Shown piece by piece: positions 50,543 through 58,419 of a stretch of 64,000 nucleotides of DNA; the first letter of the stretch is position 1, and each line of letters starts with the position of its first letter. The notes under the pieces were generated by a model that was not told where the DNA came from, ran no database searches, and worked only from the letters and a program-made list of their open reading frames with translations. Source of the DNA: JARBUG01 sp035628915 (GTDB lineage Bacteria > Bacillota > Sulfobacillia > Symbiobacteriales > Symbiobacteriaceae); assembly GCA_035628915.1 (NCBI GenBank), contig DASPIW010000034.1, positions 47,570 through 111,569 of the forward strand, given 5' to 3'. Made by a program: the position numbers and the translations under genes.

Positions 50543-50723
50543 GAATCGTCACCATTCAAAAGCCCGCAGCGCGTTTGCGCTTTCGAATGGTGACGATTCG
50601 GGGCTCAGAGGACAAAATCTGGCACCGAAGTGGCCAAACCCGCCCCCAAGGGGGGCAAAAACCGCCCGAAATGGGGGCAAATATCGCCAATAGAGCCCCT
50701 CGCACCCTGAATCGTCATCATTC
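50543..50723. repeat. MITE-like element with GAATCGTCAYCATTC repeats
   Basis: A 15-bp motif occurs three times: GAATCGTCACCATTC (50543-50557), inverted (50585-50599), and GAATCGTCATCATTC (50709-50723). The first two form a long hairpin. The second and third act as terminal inverted repeats (14/15) around about 110 bp, with a second nested pair GGGGCTC (50600) / GAGCCCC (50693). No transposase inside. Confidence 0.65.
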
Positions 50724-50861
50724 CAATGCTGTCGGTAGATTATGCCTTTTGATTCCGGATGATCCGCAATACTCTGTCACCGATTCGAGCACCCGCTTCA
50801 GCTCGCCGAACTCGGCGATAAAGGCAGCGTGCAGCTGCCGATTCGACAAACGAGACAGCAT
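50718..50861 (-). pseudogene. Truncated gene fragment at the repeat boundary
   Basis: A 47-codon minus-strand frame (SRLSNRQLHAAFIAEFGELK, then RVLESVTEYCGSSG) has GC-rich third positions and protein-like composition. It has no ribosome site and begins at the tail of the radical SAM terminator. It stops inside the third repeat motif. Likely a leftover of a longer gene cut by the repeat element. Confidence 0.3.
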
Positions 50862-50866
50862 AAAAC

Positions 50867-50896
50867 GAGGGGCCACGGCATAGCGCCTGGCCCCTC
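50867..50896 (-). terminator. Terminator of the radical SAM gene
   Basis: GAGGGGCCA (50867-50875) pairs perfectly with TGGCCCCTC (50888-50896). The minus-strand tail is GTTTTATG. 9 bp after the stop. Confidence 0.8.
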
Positions 50897-50904
50897 CGTG
50901 CTTC

Positions 50905-52062
50905 TTACTTGGTCTGGGGCTCGTAGCTGCAGTACGGCTCTTCAGCCAGGTAGTGGTGGTGCTCATAGTAGGCACGCGCCCGGCAGCCGCCGCAGGAGAC
51001 CCGGTACTCGCACTCGCCGCATTTGCCGCCGAGTAGATCGGGATCACGCAGATCTGCGAAGAGCTGCGATCCCTCCCAGACCTCCTTAAAGGGCTGGTTG
51101 CGCAGCGAGCCCGCCGGCAGCGGCAGATAGCCGCAGGGCTGCACGTTGCCCGTATGCGAGATGAAGCAGACCCCGCTGCCCGCCAGGCAGCCCTTGGAGC
51201 CGGCCGCCCGGTTGCCGGGCATATGATGGCCCTTCCCCTCGCCCAGCGATGCCTGGGCCGAAGCCCGGGCCCGGGCCACGGCGCCGGCGCCGCCCTGCTG
51301 CCGCATGATGCGGTGGTACTGCGGGGCGCAGGTGGAGCGCACTTCGATCGACGTCCGCTCGGAGACTTCGTAGAGCCATTCGAGCATCGCTTCCACTTCG
51401 TCGGCGGGCAGCATCTCGCGGCCGGCGATCTGCACGCCGCAGCCCACGGGCACCAGCACGAACAGGTGGCAGGCCGCCGCCCCCCGCTCTTCGGCGAGGC
51501 GGACGATCGCCGGAATCTGTTGCTTATTGTGCTGAGCCACGGTGATGTTGAACTGGACTTCAATGCCGGCCTTCATCACGCAGTCGGCGCCGCGCAGGGC
51601 GCCTTCCCACGAGCCTGGTATGCCCCGGAACGCGTCATGAACCTCCGGCGTGGCGCCGTCCAGGGAGATAGCGACGCGCTGAATGCCGATCTCCTTGAGC
51701 TTGCGGGCGATTTCGTCGGTGATCAGTACGCCGTTGGAGGCGAGGCAGACCCGGGCGCCCTTCTTCGAGGCGTATTCCGCCAACTCGAACAGGTCGGGGC
51801 GATAGAGCGGCTCGCCGCCGGTCATGATGATCACCGGCTTGTAGTTGGCCGTAATGTCATCAATAATCCGGAGGCATTCCACGGTGGTCAGTTCGTCCGG
51901 GGCCCGCTCCGGCTGCGCTTCTGCCCGGCAGTGCTTGCAGGCCAGATTGCAGCCCTGCGTCAGCTCCCAGAAAATCAGCCGGGGCACCGCCCCGCCACCG
52001 GGCCCACCAGCCATATGGTGATGACCGTGAGGCATGGGCACTCCGCCCGGATGTCCAGACAT
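50905..52062 (-). CDS. Radical SAM/SPASM protein, AhbC/AhbD/NirJ-like
   Basis: 385 residues. A His/Gly-rich N-terminus (MSGHPGGVPMPHGHHHMAGG) precedes the radical SAM core with CNLACKHC (~43-50) in the context ELTQGCNLACKHCRAEAQPE, and IIMTGGEPLYR. The C-terminal SPASM/twitch part carries GVCFISHTGNVQPCG and CGECEYRVSCGGCRARAY, enough cysteines for extra Fe-S clusters. LTQGCNLACKHCRAEA is typical of the alternative heme biosynthesis group, which modifies porphyrin side chains. hemQ lies upstream on the same strand, which fits a heme role. ATG at 52062 with GGAGGGG 6 bases before. Confidence 0.85.
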   Translation of the reverse strand: MSGHPGGVPMPHGHHHMAGGPGGGAVPRLIFWELTQGCNLACKHCRAEAQPERAPDELTTVECLRIIDDITANYKPVIIMTGGEPLYRPDLFELAEYASKKGARVCLASNGVLITDEIARKLKEIGIQRVAISLDGATPEVHDAFRGIPGSWEGALRGADCVMKAGIEVQFNITVAQHNKQQIPAIVRLAEERGAAACHLFVLVPVGCGVQIAGREMLPADEVEAMLEWLYEVSERTSIEVRSTCAPQYHRIMRQQGGAGAVARARASAQASLGEGKGHHMPGNRAAGSKGCLAGSGVCFISHTGNVQPCGYLPLPAGSLRNQPFKEVWEGSQLFADLRDPDLLGGKCGECEYRVSCGGCRARAYYEHHHYLAEEPYCSYEPQTK

Positions 52063-52248
52063 TGGCAACCCCTCCGCCTGTATCATTTAGAAGACTCAGC
52101 AATCATTCGTATAAGAATGGCTCAGGGTTAATTCTATCGGTTATCAGCGGGCGTCCGTAGCGCACATGGTGCCTTATTTCTAGCCGAAATGGGACTACAA
52201 ATGGACTATAACAGCTTTCTAACATCCATCCGCCAAGCGCCCTAATAA

Positions 52249-52286
52249 AGTCAGCGGACCGCTCCAACCGGAGCGGTCCGCTGACT
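52249..52286. terminator. Perfect 17-bp hairpin
   Basis: Arms 52249-52265 and 52270-52286 are fully complementary around AACC. Tails are CCTTGG on the plus strand and TATTAGG on the minus strand, so direction is unclear. It sits in the leader side of the radical SAM gene. Confidence 0.5.
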
Positions 52287-52401
52287 CCTTGGCGATTGGG
52301 AGGGTGACCTCCTCGTGGCAAACCTCCCCGGGAGTCAGGCGTCGGGAGCGGCCGAGCAGCCCGTCACGCCGGCGAGGAACCACGGTACTGGCTCCGTCCG
52401 T

Positions 52402-52698
52402 CTCACCTCTGATCCTGTTCCATCACACCTCTGATCCTGTTGTATCACACCTCTGATCCTGTCCCATCCCATCTCTGATCCTGTCCCATCACACCTCTGA
52501 CCCTGTTCCATCTCATCTCTGATCCTGTCTCATCCCACCTCTGACCCTGTTCCATCTCATCTCTGATCCTGTCCCATCCCACCTCTGATCCTGTCCCATC
52601 CCACCCCTGATCCTGTCCCATCACACCTCTGATCCTGTTCCATCACACCCGTGTTCCTGTTCCATCACTCCTCTGTTCTTCTCCATCACTCCTCTGTT
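52402..52698. repeat. 22-bp tandem repeat array, about 13 copies
   Basis: Consecutive units of the form CTCTGATCCTGTYCCATCNC with exact 22-bp spacing from 52407. Variation is concentrated at a few positions (GATCC/GACCC, TTCC/CCCC, ACACC/TCATC). The last two units diverge (GTGTTCCTGT, CTCTGTTCTT). No spacer structure, so it is not CRISPR; 22 is not a multiple of 3 and there is no coding frame. Confidence 0.9.
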
Positions 52699-52717
52699 GG
52701 GGGTAGCAAACGGAACA

Positions 52718-52748
52718 GCCCCCTGCATCCACCCGGATGACAGGGGGC
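52718..52748 (-). terminator. Terminator of hemQ
   Basis: GCCCCCTG (52718-52725) pairs with CAGGGGGC (52741-52748), 5 bp past the hemQ stop. The minus-strand tail is TGTTCCGTTTGC. Confidence 0.65.
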
Positions 52749-52753
52749 CCGCA

Positions 52754-53509
52754 TTATTCGATCAGCCACGCCGCCAGGCCGCCCGGCTTGACGCGAATGC
52801 CGATCTGGAAAGGCCCGAACTCGGCGTACTTTGCGCTGACCTCGTCAAAGCGCATTTCGTAGACCAATTTCTTGATGGGCAGCGTATCGACGCCGAACAG
52901 GGTGACGCCCCACTCCCAGTCGTCCAGTCCGGTGGAGCCGGTAATCATCTGGGTAATTTCAGCGGCATACTTGCGCCCGGTCGCACCGTGCTCCCGCATC
53001 ATCCGGCGGCGCTCTTCCATATCAGCCGCGTACCAGTTGACGACTTCGCCCCGCCGCTTGTTCATGGGATAGAAGCAGACGTAAGGAACGTCCGGAATCT
53101 GGGGCATCAGCCGCTTCTGAACGAAGGGGCTCTTCTTCAGCTCCTCGGGGTCCTCGCTGCCCCCCCGGGCCGATGCCTCGTAGAGGCTCAGTTCGGTGAC
53201 CGACAGGTACGAATAGGTCTGCGTCGTGTACTCGGCGAGCCGCGTCCGTGCAAACGCCCGCTCCAGCGCCCCCAACTGGTCGACGGTCGGCCGCAGATGC
53301 AGCAGCATCAAATCCGCCTTATGGCCGATGATGCTGTACAATGCGCTGCTGCCTTCCTCAGGATTCTCGGCCTGCGACAGGAAAGCAGCGGCGTCGGCCA
53401 CAATCGCCCCCTGTTCGGAGCCGCTCAGCCTGTTCCACCGGGGCCAGTCCAGCCGGCGGAAATCGTGCAGGGCGTACCAGCCCTCCAGTGTTCCCGGGAC
53501 TTCTGCCAT
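52754..53509 (-). CDS. hemQ: Coproheme decarboxylase HemQ
   Basis: Chlorite-dismutase-family enzyme that converts coproheme III to heme b in the Gram-positive pathway. 251 residues. Diagnostic stretches: CFYPMNKRRGEVVNWY (about 138-153, including the catalytic Tyr) and MMREHGATGRKYAAEITQMITGS with the proximal His, followed by GLDDWEWGVTLFGVD. AAGGAGGA precedes the ATG. Other heme genes are not in the window, apart from the possibly related radical SAM gene 690 bp downstream. Confidence 0.95.
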   Translation of the reverse strand: MAEVPGTLEGWYALHDFRRLDWPRWNRLSGSEQGAIVADAAAFLSQAENPEEGSSALYSIIGHKADLMLLHLRPTVDQLGALERAFARTRLAEYTTQTYSYLSVTELSLYEASARGGSEDPEELKKSPFVQKRLMPQIPDVPYVCFYPMNKRRGEVVNWYAADMEERRRMMREHGATGRKYAAEITQMITGSTGLDDWEWGVTLFGVDTLPIKKLVYEMRFDEVSAKYAEFGPFQIGIRVKPGGLAAWLIE

Positions 53510-53574
53510 GGCGGGAATCCTCCTTCACTATGTAAATCACTTTGTTTAAGAATATCCGCTCCCGCAGCGCCTGC

Positions 53575-54081
53575 CTATACTTTCCTGACCTGAGAGAGCA
53601 AATGCTTGATCTCGGGCAGAATCAGCTTCTCCGTCGCCAGCTTTACGGCCGCCTTGGAGCCGGGCAGGCAGAAGACCAGGGCCCGCCCCACCGACCCACC
53701 CGTCGCCCGGGACAGAATCGCGGCAGAGCCGATTTCGCTGAACGAGATCAGCCGGAAGACATCGCCGAAGCCCTCCAGCTCCTTGGTAAAGAGCGGACGG
53801 CAGGCTTCGATGGTCAGGTCGCGGGGGCTCATGCCCGTCCCGCCCGTGGTGATGATGAAGTCGACCTGCTCGGCCAGCTCCCGGACCGTGGCAGTGACGA
53901 ACTCCTTCTCATTTTTGATCAGCCGATAAGCCCCCACCTCGTGGCCGGCCGCCACAATCAGCTCCTGCAATAGCTTGCCCGATTCATCGGTCGCTTCGGT
54001 CCGGGAGTCGGAGACGGTCAAGACCGCACCCCGGAACGCTCCGAGCTGCGCCGCTGCTGCTTTGTGATCCTGCACACCCAT
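53575..54081 (-). CDS. moaB: Molybdenum cofactor biosynthesis protein MoaB
   Basis: 168 residues, molybdopterin adenylyltransferase/MoaB fold. FRGAVLTVSDSRTEATDESG (about 16-35) and FIITTGGTGMSPRDLTIEA (about 75-93) are the molybdopterin-binding loops, followed by FCLPGSKAAVKLATEKLILPEI near the end. AAAGGAGATCG precedes the ATG. Located 65 bp upstream of hemQ on the same strand, possibly co-transcribed. No other moa/mob genes are nearby. Confidence 0.94.
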   Translation of the reverse strand: MGVQDHKAAAAQLGAFRGAVLTVSDSRTEATDESGKLLQELIVAAGHEVGAYRLIKNEKEFVTATVRELAEQVDFIITTGGTGMSPRDLTIEACRPLFTKELEGFGDVFRLISFSEIGSAAILSRATGGSVGRALVFCLPGSKAAVKLATEKLILPEIKHLLSQVRKV

Positions 54082-54245
54082 GGTAGTTCGATCTCCTTTC
54101 CCTGGAAGACGGTCTCATTATCCTATAGGCCCCGAAGCCTGTCAAACCTTTCCGATAGCCCTTTCCGATCATGGCCCGATTTGCTAAAGTAGCATTGAAC
54201 GTGATCGTTTCGGTCTATGGATACGGACTGTGGAGGTAGATCGCC

Positions 54246-54608
54246 ATGGCGTCTCCCGTGACAGCGGCCCTGCAGCAGGCCATGTACACCCGCTCCAGCG
54301 ACAAGCGCTACTACTGGGCTTTCCAGCGCCCCGGCGCCGCGGGCCCGCCCCAGACCTATCACCTCTGCCGGCGGGCCGGCAACGGTTGGGCTCAACTTCT
54401 GGTCGCCTCCCGGGAGACCGGGGAGATCCTCGCCTTTTTCACGGCGACGCCGGAAGATGAGAAAGCCGTGGCCGAAGCGCTGAAGTGGCTGGGCATCCCC
54501 GCCCGCGTGGAGAGCGGGCCGGAAGGACCCATACTCAGGCCGGAGCGGGGCAACCCGCTGCCCTCCTTCCACCCCGGCGGTGAAAAGCCGAAGAAAAAGC
54601 AGGCATAG
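54246..54608 (+). CDS. Unknown small protein
   Basis: 120 residues, GGAGGTAG before the ATG. Mixed alpha/beta composition (RYYWAFQRPGAAGPPQTYHLC; ETGEILAFFTATPEDEKAVAEALKWLGIPARVES) and a Lys-rich end (GGEKPKKKQA). No membrane helix or signal. Divergent from moaB and followed by a good terminator, so it is a monocistronic gene. No family recognised. Confidence 0.7.
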   Translation: MASPVTAALQQAMYTRSSDKRYYWAFQRPGAAGPPQTYHLCRRAGNGWAQLLVASRETGEILAFFTATPEDEKAVAEALKWLGIPARVESGPEGPILRPERGNPLPSFHPGGEKPKKKQA

Positions 54609-54611
54609 GGA

Positions 54612-54641
54612 GACCGCCCCGGCACGGCGCCCGGGGCGGTC
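54612..54641 (+). terminator. Intrinsic terminator
   Basis: Perfect 11-bp stem GACCGCCCCGG / CCGGGGCGGTC with an 8-base loop, tail ACTTTTCG, directly after the preceding small gene. Confidence 0.85.
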
Positions 54642-54709
54642 ACTTTTCGCGCTCGCTCAGGCAGGCCCCGGCGAGGCCAGGGCGAATACCCCGGGCAGGA
54701 GGAGTGTAC

Positions 54710-56140
54710 TTGCACAACCGCTACCTGTCAGCCCTCGCCCGCTTCGGCTTCACCCTGCTCGCCGGCGGGCTGCTGCTCAAAGCGCTGGCGGGCGCATTTC
54801 CCGCCGCAGGCGTCGTCAGCCCGGTGGGCGTCCACTACCGCGACTCCCTGGGCAGCCTGGCCCGGGAATCGATCTTCACCGCCATTGCCATCGGGGCCCG
54901 GGGCCTGGCCATGGCCCTACCGCCGGCGCTGGCCATGGGCCTGGCCGCCGGCCTGCGCCCCGGCAGCCGCACGGACCGCCTGCTGACCGGTGCTGCCGCC
55001 CTGTTGGCGGGCATACCGGCCCTGCCGCTGATGCTGAGCGTCGTCTGTGCGCTCTCCCTTGACCTGCAGTGGTTCGGATTGGGCGGGGCCGTCCACGCGG
55101 GGCTCGCCGCCGCAGCCCTGCCCTGGCTGATGCTCGCCGTCAGAGACGGCGTCGCCCCGCTGGTGGCGGGAGCGACCGGGGTTCATCCCGCCCGGGCCAT
55201 GACGGCCATGCTCGGCGCCCTGCTCGGGCAGGCGGGCAATATCGCCCTGGGCGCCCTGGCGGCGGGCGTTTACCTGGTGCCCGACAACGGCCTGCTCCGC
55301 CTGCTGGAGCTGAGCAGCCGCATGAGCGACCCGGCGCTGCTCTACACCTTGCTGGCTCCGGCCATCATCCTGGTCGCGGCGCTGCACCTGGCGGGCGATC
55401 TGCTCACTGCCATGGCCGCGGCCCCACGGCGCCCCGCCGGGCCGGGGCGGCCTTCCCGGCTTTGGACGCTCCTCGCAGGCACCCTGCTGGCAGCCGGGCT
55501 CGCCGCCTTCGCCTTCGATGCGCCCGCCACGGCCAACACCTGGCTGGTGGCGCTGGGCGCTCTCCCCGTGGCGGCAGCGGGCGGGGCCGGCCTGGCCCTG
55601 GCCGGCCCCCTCGCGGTCAGGCCCGCCTTCCCGTCGTTCATCGCGCCCCTCATCGCGGGGCTCGCGCTGCCGGTACTGGCGGGCCGCTCCTTCTGGCTCC
55701 AGATCATCGCCATCGGTCTTGGGTGCGCCCCGACTCTGGCAGGCCCCCTCCACCGGCTCTTCGCCTCGGGGGGCGCCGACCGGCTCCCGGCGGCCGGCGC
55801 CGCCCTCCTCGCCCTGAGCCAGGCCTTCGCGGCACAGGTTGCGCTGGGCGTCATGAACGCCGGCCTGCCTGCCGACGCCCCGTCACTCGGCGGGCTCATC
55901 CGGACCGCCCTCCTGGCCGACCCGAATGCCCAACACTACGGCCCCGCGCTCGCCGCCCTGGCGGCGGGTGCCGGCCTCTTCCTGCTCGGCTTCGCGCTAC
56001 TTGACCATGCGCCGGATCGATTCGAGCATGCGGGAGGGCAGAGCTCGGCTGAAGAGGGCCGTTCCGGCCCTGACAAGGTCGACGACCTTCCCCTCCCCGG
56101 GCCAGAGCTCCTGGATCAGCGCGGCGGGGACCCGGCGTGA
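54710..56140 (+). CDS. ABC-permease-like multispanning membrane protein
   Basis: 476 residues with roughly ten helices in two halves (about 10-240 and 250-445). The first half (HYRDSLGSLARESIFTAIAIG, GATGVHPARAMTAMLGALLGQAGNIALGALAAG) recalls DppB/DppC-type permeases, including an EAA-like loop; the second half looks similar, as if two permeases were fused. Function unassigned. The TTG at 54710 has AGGAGG 7 bases upstream. The last 48 residues (from about LDHAPDRF) are polar and encoded in DNA that also codes, on the other strand, for the end of the DUF1232 gene: a 144-bp convergent overlap. Confidence 0.65.
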   Translation: MHNRYLSALARFGFTLLAGGLLLKALAGAFPAAGVVSPVGVHYRDSLGSLARESIFTAIAIGARGLAMALPPALAMGLAAGLRPGSRTDRLLTGAAALLAGIPALPLMLSVVCALSLDLQWFGLGGAVHAGLAAAALPWLMLAVRDGVAPLVAGATGVHPARAMTAMLGALLGQAGNIALGALAAGVYLVPDNGLLRLLELSSRMSDPALLYTLLAPAIILVAALHLAGDLLTAMAAAPRRPAGPGRPSRLWTLLAGTLLAAGLAAFAFDAPATANTWLVALGALPVAAAGGAGLALAGPLAVRPAFPSFIAPLIAGLALPVLAGRSFWLQIIAIGLGCAPTLAGPLHRLFASGGADRLPAAGAALLALSQAFAAQVALGVMNAGLPADAPSLGGLIRTALLADPNAQHYGPALAALAAGAGLFLLGFALLDHAPDRFEHAGGQSSAEEGRSGPDKVDDLPLPGPELLDQRGGDPA

Positions 56141-56950
56141 AATCTGCTCCAGCGCGAAAATCGCCACGGCCACGTCATCGACTTCGCCCACCAGCGGAAT
56201 GATGTCGGGAATCAAGTCAACCGGCATGATGAAGTACGCGATCACGGCGCCGGTCATCACTTTGACCGCGGCCGGCACCCGCTCGTCGCGGGCGAGCCTG
56301 ACTAACAGCACGAACAGATCCGGCCCCACCAGGATCCAGGGCACCAGCGGCTGCATCCAGCGCGGCGCCTTCTGGGCGGCCCATTGCCGAACCCGTTCCC
56401 GCAGTTTCTGATAATACCCCTGGTGTTCCGGCAACTTCGCTTCCTCCGTGCTCGGCACGGGCACCAGGGCCGTCTCGCCCACATCGATGATCATTCCGGC
56501 GGGCTGCAGGGGAAAGGCCATCACATTGCGCAGGCTGACGCGAATGCCGGCGGGCGTGACGGTCACGCCCGACAGCTCGAACTGGACCGGAACGTCCTGC
56601 AGCACTTCGGCCATGTCGACAAAAAAGACGCCGTCCCGATACTCGCCCGGCAGAGCCTCAAAGGCTTTCTGCAGGGCGAGTTCTTTGAGGAAGCCCGGCA
56701 CCAGCGGCATGTTCGACCAGGCGACGTCCAACTCCACCGACATGCCCTGCATCCCGCGCACCGAGAGCCGCAGTTCCACGGGCACGGCCACGGGCAGCCG
56801 TTCGCCCGGCGTCACCTTTAGCCGCAGACCGACGGCGCCGTGGAGGAGTTCAACCGCTTCCACTTCAGCCCGACCGGCCGAATGGCCCCGCAGCGTCTCC
56901 TCCACATCATCGTGGGACAGCAGAATCTCCACACCGGAAGCTCTCAGCAA
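55997..56950 (-). CDS. DUF1232 (YkvA-type) protein
   Basis: 317 residues. The C-terminal part holds the DUF1232 motif VIAYFIMPVDLIPDIIPLVGEVDDVAVA (about 240-268), with a possible membrane helix before it (MQPLVPWILVGPDLFVLLV). The first 180 residues form a separate beta-rich domain with no recognised family (LRLSVRGMQGMSVELDVAW, GVTVTPAGIRVSL). TTG start at 56950 with GGAGGGA, beginning 1 bp after the upstream gene's stop, so coupled. Its 3' end overlaps the convergent membrane-protein gene. Confidence 0.8.
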   Translation of the reverse strand: MLRASGVEILLSHDDVEETLRGHSAGRAEVEAVELLHGAVGLRLKVTPGERLPVAVPVELRLSVRGMQGMSVELDVAWSNMPLVPGFLKELALQKAFEALPGEYRDGVFFVDMAEVLQDVPVQFELSGVTVTPAGIRVSLRNVMAFPLQPAGMIIDVGETALVPVPSTEEAKLPEHQGYYQKLRERVRQWAAQKAPRWMQPLVPWILVGPDLFVLLVRLARDERVPAAVKVMTGAVIAYFIMPVDLIPDIIPLVGEVDDVAVAIFALEQISRRVPAALIQELWPGEGKVVDLVRAGTALFSRALPSRMLESIRRMVK

Positions 56951-56951
56951 C

Positions 56952-57221
56952 TCAGTCCCTCCACTCCTTAATCCCGTCCCGGGTGGTCAGGGCGTAGGAC
57001 CGGTGCTCGCCGGCGCCGTCGCGCCAGTCGATGCGCCAGGCCCACCAGCCCCGGCCGGTGTCAGCAAAGGGATGCCCCTTGCCCATGCGCACCACCCGGA
57101 TCACCTCGCCGCCCATCCCGGCCACGCGGGCGGTCAGTTCCGTGCGGTCCCGGTGCCTGCGATACATCAGCGTCAACAGGACCGCGGTCAGTGCGATAGC
57201 CAACATGACGAAGAACTGCAT
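56952..57221 (-). CDS. Small single-span membrane protein
   Basis: 89 residues: one N-terminal helix (FFVMLAIALTAVLLTLMY), then a soluble tail with RVVRMGKGHPFADTGRGWWAWRIDWRDGAGEHRSYAL. CTGGAGATGG precedes the ATG; the longer frame upstream overlaps the opposite-strand gene and lacks homology. Its stop nearly touches the start of the DUF1232 gene. No family recognised. Confidence 0.7.
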   Translation of the reverse strand: MQFFVMLAIALTAVLLTLMYRRHRDRTELTARVAGMGGEVIRVVRMGKGHPFADTGRGWWAWRIDWRDGAGEHRSYALTTRDGIKEWRD

Positions 57222-57359
57222 ATGCGTTTCCATCTCCAGTGAGTATGAATGTACGGCATTTCGTTCATCCTTCTGCAATTCGCCACCGGATTCCTGTGCT
57301 GCGGCGGACACACTAAAGTCGGCTTCACCATCATCTCCCGCGAAGAGGAGGATCAACCC

Positions 57360-57596
57360 ATGCCATCGGAAGCCGACCGCTGGAAGGCCGGCGATCTGCG
57401 CAACACCATCGGCCACACGCACGGGGCGACGGGCGCCGTCACCGGCGGGGTCGAGGGGCATGTCAAAGCCAAGCCCCTGACCAACCCCGAAGGCAAGCAC
57501 TACGGCGGCGATGCCGAAGGGCCCATTCCGCGGCTGGAAGGCCATGAAGATGACCGGGCCAAGCGTGTCCGTCCGGAAATGAGCGACAAGAAATAA
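57360..57596 (+). CDS. Small hydrophilic protein, unknown
   Basis: 78 residues, strongly polar (GDLRNTIGHTHGATGAVTGG, DDRAKRVRPEMSDKK), Gly/His/Lys/Asp-rich with no predicted helix packing. GAGGAGGA 7 bases before the ATG makes it credible. Composition resembles small acid- or stress-type proteins, but no family could be named. Confidence 0.65.
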   Translation: MPSEADRWKAGDLRNTIGHTHGATGAVTGGVEGHVKAKPLTNPEGKHYGGDAEGPIPRLEGHEDDRAKRVRPEMSDKK

Positions 57597-57627
57597 GGCA
57601 GCAGGGGGCGGGGCAGCGGCTCCGCCC

Positions 57628-58302
57628 TCATCTGCCTTCCTCGAAGCGCCGCAGCCGGGCGTTCCAGACCAGATGCCGCTCCTGCCGGCGCTCGCGCAGC
57701 AGGCGGAAGACTTTCGCCGGCGGCAGCGGTGCGTCGGGCGCCCCGGACGCCTCCAGCTCCTGCGTCCGCTCCACTTCCGTCAGATTGCCCCCCTGCACTT
57801 TCACTTCGCCAAGGATCCGCCGCAGGCGCCACGCGTTGGGGCCCCGGGGGTTGTCCCACCGGGCATGGCGGTACTGCTCCGACTCCAGCGTTCCCTTGTA
57901 GACTTCCCGGAGCCCCCGCCCGTCCCACACGTATATCCGCCGCCGCTCCTCGCGGAGGAAGGCGCCGACCATCTCATCGTACAGGTCATCGACCATCGCG
58001 GCAAATTGGGGCAGGCCCGGCAGGGCTACGGGCTGCACGCGCAGAATTTCGCCCAGGTCTTTCTCCGCCGCCAGCAGGCGGTCGCCGCTGAAGAGGGCCA
58101 GCAGTCCGTCCTGCTTCCCCAGTGTACCCCAGACCAGCCGGTCGCGCCCCCCGCCCCCGGTCATCTCGAGGGCGAAGCCAGCCGCCTCGTGCAGGTCGCC
58201 CCGCCGGGCGCCCCGGCCCGCCGCCGCCCGGCGGAGCAGCCTCTCCACCTCCGCAGCCGGCAATCCTTCCACCGGCGCCGGCAGCACCTGATAATCGCCC
58301 AC
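57628..58302 (-). CDS. Unknown charged protein
   Basis: 224 residues, rich in Arg, Glu and Leu, mostly helical, with no membrane segment. It contains FLREERRRIYVWDGRGLREVYKG and ends LRERRQERHLVWNARLRRFEEGR. GTG start behind GGAGGGG. Divergent from the methyltransferase gene. No family recognised. Confidence 0.65.
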   Translation of the reverse strand: MGDYQVLPAPVEGLPAAEVERLLRRAAAGRGARRGDLHEAAGFALEMTGGGGRDRLVWGTLGKQDGLLALFSGDRLLAAEKDLGEILRVQPVALPGLPQFAAMVDDLYDEMVGAFLREERRRIYVWDGRGLREVYKGTLESEQYRHARWDNPRGPNAWRLRRILGEVKVQGGNLTEVERTQELEASGAPDAPLPPAKVFRLLRERRQERHLVWNARLRRFEEGR

Positions 58303-58419
58303 GCATATCCCCTCCGCTTTCTCTTATGCGCGGGCCGCGTTACGTAGACTACACCACAACTGCTGCCACGGGGGCGGCGTCCAAATGACGATGCGATGCG
58401 CATAAGGGGGATCAAGCAG

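Larger units (their letters stand above)
50496..50904. other. Gap between ABC fragment and radical SAM gene
   Basis: 409 bp holding the MITE-like repeats, the gene fragment and the radical SAM terminator. Confidence 0.5.
52063..52753. other. Gap between radical SAM gene and hemQ
   Basis: 691 bp with no gene. It contains a 17-bp perfect hairpin (52249-52286), the 22-bp tandem repeat array (52402-52698) and the hemQ terminator. Confidence 0.6.

Noticed and set aside
52402..52698. CRISPR array
   Set aside because: Units are contiguous with no unique spacers and no cas genes nearby.
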